Part shown: positions 60,248 to 64,000 of the stretch, in pieces
Layout: every line of letters begins with the position of its first letter
Numbering within the stretch: the stretch's first letter is position 1
Source: Prochlorococcus sp. AG-402-I20
Lineage (GTDB): Bacteria > Cyanobacteriota > Cyanobacteriia > PCC-6307 > Cyanobiaceae
DNA: 64,000 nucleotides
Assembly: GCA_003216975.1 (NCBI GenBank)
Contig: QCHY01000003.1
Coordinates: 1 to 64,000, forward strand
Reading direction: 5' to 3'
Made by a program: the position numbers and the translations under genes
The notes under the pieces: model-generated
Databases searched by the model: none
The model's input: only the letters and a program-made list of their open reading frames with translations
Told to the model about the DNA's origin: nothing

Positions 60248-60862
60248 TTATTGAGAATTCTGATTTAGTATTCTTGTTGAACGTAAAACTAAAATAACAA
60301 CTAAAATAGTCGACAAAATACTAATTAAGCTCCAAATAAATGAACTAGTATCAGATCTTCCTGATAATACTTCACCAAAATTTGAAACTTTGAGTGCTAA
60401 AGAACCTAAACTGCAATATAAAATTGTGCCAGGTAAAATACCAATCATTCCAAAAGTAAAATCACGGACCTTTACCTTACTCAAGCCATATGTAAAATTA
60501 AGTAAACCAAATGGAAAAAGAGGAGAAAGCCTAGTGAGAAGAATGACTTTTATACCCTCACGTTGAACAGCTTTCTCCATTATTTGAACTTTTGGAAAAT
60601 TTGAGACTTTGTTTTGAGCCCATTCTTTTAAAAAAGTTCTCCCTAAATAAAAAGTTAGATGAGCTCCAATAAAAGCACCTAGAAAAACAACCAAACTTCC
60701 AAGCCAAGTGCCATAAAGAAAGCCAGACAACATGGAAAGCCATGAGCCTGGCAACAAACAAGACACCCAAAAAATATACACCAAAGCAAAAACCAAAATT
60801 CCAAAAGGGCTACTGAAAAAAGGAATGAAATTATTAATCAGAGTTTCTAAGTTGTAAGACAT
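60248..60862 (-). CDS. TVP38/TMEM64 (DedA-like) membrane protein
   Basis: The 204-residue protein has about five hydrophobic helices and the TVP38/DedA segment RLSPLFPFGLLNFTYGLSKVKVRDF, with GxxxGT motif FGMIGILPGTILY. The family is linked to lipid flipping and membrane homeostasis. It lies 16 nt downstream of valS on the same strand, so it probably shares its transcript. Substrate unknown. Confidence 0.87.
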   Translation of the reverse strand: MSYNLETLINNFIPFFSSPFGILVFALVYIFWVSCLLPGSWLSMLSGFLYGTWLGSLVVFLGAFIGAHLTFYLGRTFLKEWAQNKVSNFPKVQIMEKAVQREGIKVILLTRLSPLFPFGLLNFTYGLSKVKVRDFTFGMIGILPGTILYCSLGSLALKVSNFGEVLSGRSDTSSFIWSLISILSTILVVILVLRSTRILNQNSQ

Positions 60863-60878
60863 AGATAGTTTAAAGATT

Positions 60879-63680
60879 TCAATCCAATCCCATTAAACGC
60901 TCTTTGACTAGGCGTACTTGCGCTTCTGACTCCGTTAAGTTTGCTCTACATTCCTCAACAACCTCTTTGGGAGCTTTATCAACAAAATTCTTATTTGCTA
61001 GACGTCCAGAGAAACTTTCTATGTCCTTTTGTGCTTTATTTAAATCTTTTTCAAGCCTTGACCGTAAAGAAGCTATATCTATCAATCCTTCAATAGGAAG
61101 AACCACCTCTAGCTCTCCACTTACGCCTGCTAAAGCTTTCATAGAAGGTAATGATTTTGCTTCCTCTGGAGATAATATTTGGACTTCCTTAGCCTTAGTC
61201 AAAACAGCAATATCATTGATTGATGTTTTGAGAGTATTTTGCAAAACTTCCTTCCCAGAGACCAACATGACAGGAACTTTTTGAGAGGGTTTCAATCCAG
61301 CAACTGCTCGTAAATTGCGAATCAATCTGATAGATGCAAATAAATCAGAGAAAGAACTCTCTAAATCAATATTCAAGTCTTCTTCATTTAATTTTGGCCA
61401 AGGCTGCAAAGCTAGAAATTGATCTTCAGTTAAACCTGTTAATCCATGCCAAAGCTCCTCTGTCAAATGAGGCATAAGAGGATGAAGCATAATCAAAAGA
61501 TCACTTAAGACTTTATATAAGATGCTTTTCGCTATTTTTTGATCTAACAATTCATCCGGAGAAAGGTTTGCTGCACTATTCAATCTTCGTTTAATTAGTT
61601 CTAAATACCAATCACAAAAATCATTCCACGCAAATTCATACAATCCCTTAGCTGCCTCTCCTAAAGCATAATTTTCATATCGATTAGCAGTCTCACGATT
61701 CACTCGAGCAAGTCTTGATAAAATCCACTTATCTGATAATTGCAACTTCGATAAATCATATTTCTCCCAATTTTCATAATCTTGATCCTCAAGATTGATA
61801 AGAGCAAATCTAGTTGCATTCCAAAGCTTGTTAGCAAAATTTCTAGAGGCCTCAACCGTTGCAGATGTTTGATTTTTACGATCAAAGTCAAGACGTATAT
61901 CTTGTCCAGCACCGGCAACTTCACGAACAAGAGCAAACCTCAAAGCATCAGTTCCATACCTTTCTATTAGTAATAACGGATCAATACCATTTCCTGCACT
62001 TTTACTCATCTTTCGATTTTGCTCATCTCTAACAAGTCCATGAATATAAACGTCAGAAAATGGCATCTTCTCAGTAAAGACTCCAGCCATCATTGTCATT
62101 CTTGCTACCCAAAAGAAAATAATGTCAAATCCAGTTACTAGGGTATTTGTGGGATACCAACGTTGAAAATCAGGATGAGCTTCATCAGGCCAACCTAATG
62201 TGGAGAAAGGCCATAATCCGCTAGAGAACCATGTATCTAGAACATCTTCATCTTGCTCAATTTTGACTGAATCTCCATATTGTTCACGTGCTAATTTTCT
62301 AGCTTCATCTTCTGTTCTAGCGACAATATACGGTGTTTCATTTACAACTTTATTATCTGTTTGACTAATCACAAACCAAGCCGGAATGCGATGTCCCCAC
62401 CATAATTGTCTACTAATACACCAATCTCTGATATCAGTTAACCAATCTCGATAAACTTTTGACCATCTATTAGGAATAAATTTAGGTTGTCCTTTCTCAA
62501 AAAAACCAGAACAACTGTTTGCTAAAGGATCCATTTTGACAAACCACTGAGTTGACAACAATGGCTCTACTGGTACTTTCCCTCTGTCAGAGAAAGGGAC
62601 ACTATGTTTATAAGCTTCTATTTTGGTTAAAAGACCAATCTCCTTTAAAGAATCAATAACAGCTTCACGAGCTTCAAAACGATCCAAGCCTTCAAATTGA
62701 CCTGCATTGTGATTCATTGTTCCTTTTTTAGTCATGACTGTTATTTGAGGTAAGTCATGTCTCTGACCTATATCAAAATCATTAGGATCATGCGCTGGAG
62801 TAACTTTGACACATCCAGTTCCAAAATCTTTATCTACATGAGGGTCTCCAATAATGGGAATAGTTCTGCCAACTAACGGCAAAGTCAGTTGCTCCCCAAT
62901 GAGATCTTTATACCTTTCATCTGATGGATTCACAGCAACTGCGACATCACCAAGCATCGTCTCAGGACGTGTAGTCGCTACTTCTAAGTAACTAATTTGT
63001 TTCGTACTTGATACAGATGATGTGACTAATGGATATCGAAAATGCCATAGATGTCCATCTACTTCTTTCATTTCAACTTCTAAATCACTCACAGCCGAAC
63101 CAGAGGCAGGGCACCAATTCACTAAATATTCTCCTCTATATATCAATCCTTTTTCATATAAACGAACAAATGCCTCAGAAACAGCTTTACTCAGGCCCTC
63201 ATCCAATGTAAATCTCTCTCTACTCCAGTCTACGGAATATCCTAAACGCTTTAATTGGTCAACAATTCTTCCACCACTTTTTTCTTTCCAATCCCAAGCT
63301 TTTTCCAAAAAGGAAGCTCTACCAAGATCACGACGATTTTTGCCTTCTTCCTTTAGTTGTCTCTCGAGAATAGTTTGAACCGCAATTGAGGCATGGTCTG
63401 TTCCTGGAAGACAAAGAACATTATTTCCTTTTAATCTCTTATACCTAACAACTGTATCGATTAAGGCAGTATTAAAAGCATGCCCCATATGCAGACTACC
63501 TGTGACATTTGGGGGAGGAATAACTACGGAGAATGGATCTCCAGGGGCTGATGGATCAGGTTTAAAAGCTCCTTTTTCTTCCCAAGCTTTCTGCCAGCGA
63601 TTTTCAGTACCAACTGGATCATATGTTTTAGGAAGCCCTGAGGCTTCAGATGATTTCGTAGTGTTTGCCCGCTCTATCAC
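60879..63680 (-). CDS. valS: Valyl-tRNA synthetase
   Basis: ValRS charges tRNA-Val and edits mis-activated threonine. The 933-residue class I enzyme has the HIGH-type motif [13 protein letters not shown] (about 55-67), the editing domain with [15 protein letters not shown], the KMSKS motif [13 protein letters not shown] near 550, the anticodon domain and a C-terminal coiled-coil arm ending [12 protein letters not shown]. The start at 63680 is natural. It is followed by the TVP38-type gene after 16 nt. Confidence 0.98.
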   Translation of the reverse strand: MIERANTTKSSEASGLPKTYDPVGTENRWQKAWEEKGAFKPDPSAPGDPFSVVIPPPNVTGSLHMGHAFNTALIDTVVRYKRLKGNNVLCLPGTDHASIAVQTILERQLKEEGKNRRDLGRASFLEKAWDWKEKSGGRIVDQLKRLGYSVDWSRERFTLDEGLSKAVSEAFVRLYEKGLIYRGEYLVNWCPASGSAVSDLEVEMKEVDGHLWHFRYPLVTSSVSSTKQISYLEVATTRPETMLGDVAVAVNPSDERYKDLIGEQLTLPLVGRTIPIIGDPHVDKDFGTGCVKVTPAHDPNDFDIGQRHDLPQITVMTKKGTMNHNAGQFEGLDRFEAREAVIDSLKEIGLLTKIEAYKHSVPFSDRGKVPVEPLLSTQWFVKMDPLANSCSGFFEKGQPKFIPNRWSKVYRDWLTDIRDWCISRQLWWGHRIPAWFVISQTDNKVVNETPYIVARTEDEARKLAREQYGDSVKIEQDEDVLDTWFSSGLWPFSTLGWPDEAHPDFQRWYPTNTLVTGFDIIFFWVARMTMMAGVFTEKMPFSDVYIHGLVRDEQNRKMSKSAGNGIDPLLLIERYGTDALRFALVREVAGAGQDIRLDFDRKNQTSATVEASRNFANKLWNATRFALINLEDQDYENWEKYDLSKLQLSDKWILSRLARVNRETANRYENYALGEAAKGLYEFAWNDFCDWYLELIKRRLNSAANLSPDELLDQKIAKSILYKVLSDLLIMLHPLMPHLTEELWHGLTGLTEDQFLALQPWPKLNEEDLNIDLESSFSDLFASIRLIRNLRAVAGLKPSQKVPVMLVSGKEVLQNTLKTSINDIAVLTKAKEVQILSPEEAKSLPSMKALAGVSGELEVVLPIEGLIDIASLRSRLEKDLNKAQKDIESFSGRLANKNFVDKAPKEVVEECRANLTESEAQVRLVKERLMGLD

Positions 63681-63753
63681 AGAAAAAAAATGTGTTTAAT
63701 TTAATTTACTCATTCTCGACAAAAGTTTTACATCATTCTTGCTTTTCCTAAAT

Positions 63754-63993
63754 TCAAATGTCACTTTTCAAGTTCCAAGGAATCGAAACTATTGAGTCAT
63801 GCCTTTCCCATGCAGCCGAAGATAAAGAAACCTTTTCATTTAAACCAATCGTTTTTAAGGCTTGAACTATGTCGATATCATTTATCACCTTATCTACAGC
63901 TATGGGCATTATCAAAACTTGCGCTTCTGCAGGATCAGCCATCACATGTAATGATAAATCCTCTAAAGCCCTTTCAAAAAATATTTTTCTCAT
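63754..63993 (-). CDS. Hypothetical protein, 5' end near or beyond window edge
   Basis: The 79-residue frame ends 73 nt before valS on the same strand. It starts at an ATG at 63993, but the open frame continues to the window edge without a stop, so the protein may extend beyond it. It has an ERALEDLSLHVMADPAEAQVLIMPIAVD segment and a WERHDSIVSIPWNLKSD end. I recognise no family. It could be a core gene placed before valS in the same unit. Confidence 0.5.
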   Translation of the reverse strand: MRKIFFERALEDLSLHVMADPAEAQVLIMPIAVDKVINDIDIVQALKTIGLNEKVSLSSAAWERHDSIVSIPWNLKSDI

Positions 63994-64000
63994 TCGACTT

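Overview
The window looks like chromosomal DNA of a Prochlorococcus-type marine cyanobacterium, probably a low-GC, low-light-adapted lineage. It is AT-rich and compact. It carries photosystem II genes (a PsbZ-like gene and psb34), the sulfolipid pair sqdB-sqdX, an acyl-lipid desaturase, a plastoquinone-route chorismate lyase, ycf23, a ycf37-like TPR gene and cobH, beside ordinary bacterial housekeeping genes. Genus is inferred from gene content and order only; the clade is a guess.

Region 1 (1-15.9 kb) is a variable cell-surface glycan island. It starts with a TPR/glycosyltransferase-like gene. A minus-strand set radical SAM-kdsB-kdsD-kdsC-kdsA follows, a complete route from ribulose-5-phosphate to CMP-KDO. 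After a 349-bp divergent gap come a HisC-like aminotransferase (plus strand) and a minus-strand operon rfbC-DegT aminotransferase-rfbA-rfbB-(beta-propeller-like protein). A three-part sugar C-methyltransferase, an FAD oxidoreductase and a GNAT acetyltransferase finish the region. No rfbD is present, so the dTDP-sugar made here is more likely an amino and/or C-methylated deoxysugar than rhamnose. A tRNA-Gly(GCC) at 16.06-16.13 kb has its 3' end facing the island and marks the change to core genome.

Region 2 (16.2-31.4 kb) is core: ribH, psbZ-like, mutS, cobH, holA, lysC, uvrB, ycf23, tilS, and the asd-dapA-rnj operon. Region 3 (31.6-45.1 kb) holds tig-clpP-clpX-dnaX, an inner-membrane GT2 glycosyltransferase, a SpoIID-like protein, rpmI-rplT, a ycf37-like gene, thiG, psb34 and sqdB-sqdX. 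Region 4 (45.2-64 kb) holds gcvP-gcvH, a PLP lyase-like gene, a putative DNA-binding protein, desC, rplI-dnaB-mnmG-chorismate lyase, a SprT-like metalloprotein, ligA, a new 52-codon ORF, a TVP38/DedA-type membrane protein, valS and one gene cut by the right edge.

The least understood part is the island. KDO biosynthesis, a radical SAM/SPASM enzyme, two different PLP aminotransferases, a C-methyltransferase and an FAD oxidoreductase sit together, suggesting an unusual surface sugar. No CRISPR array, insertion sequence, integrase, prophage gene or rRNA was seen.
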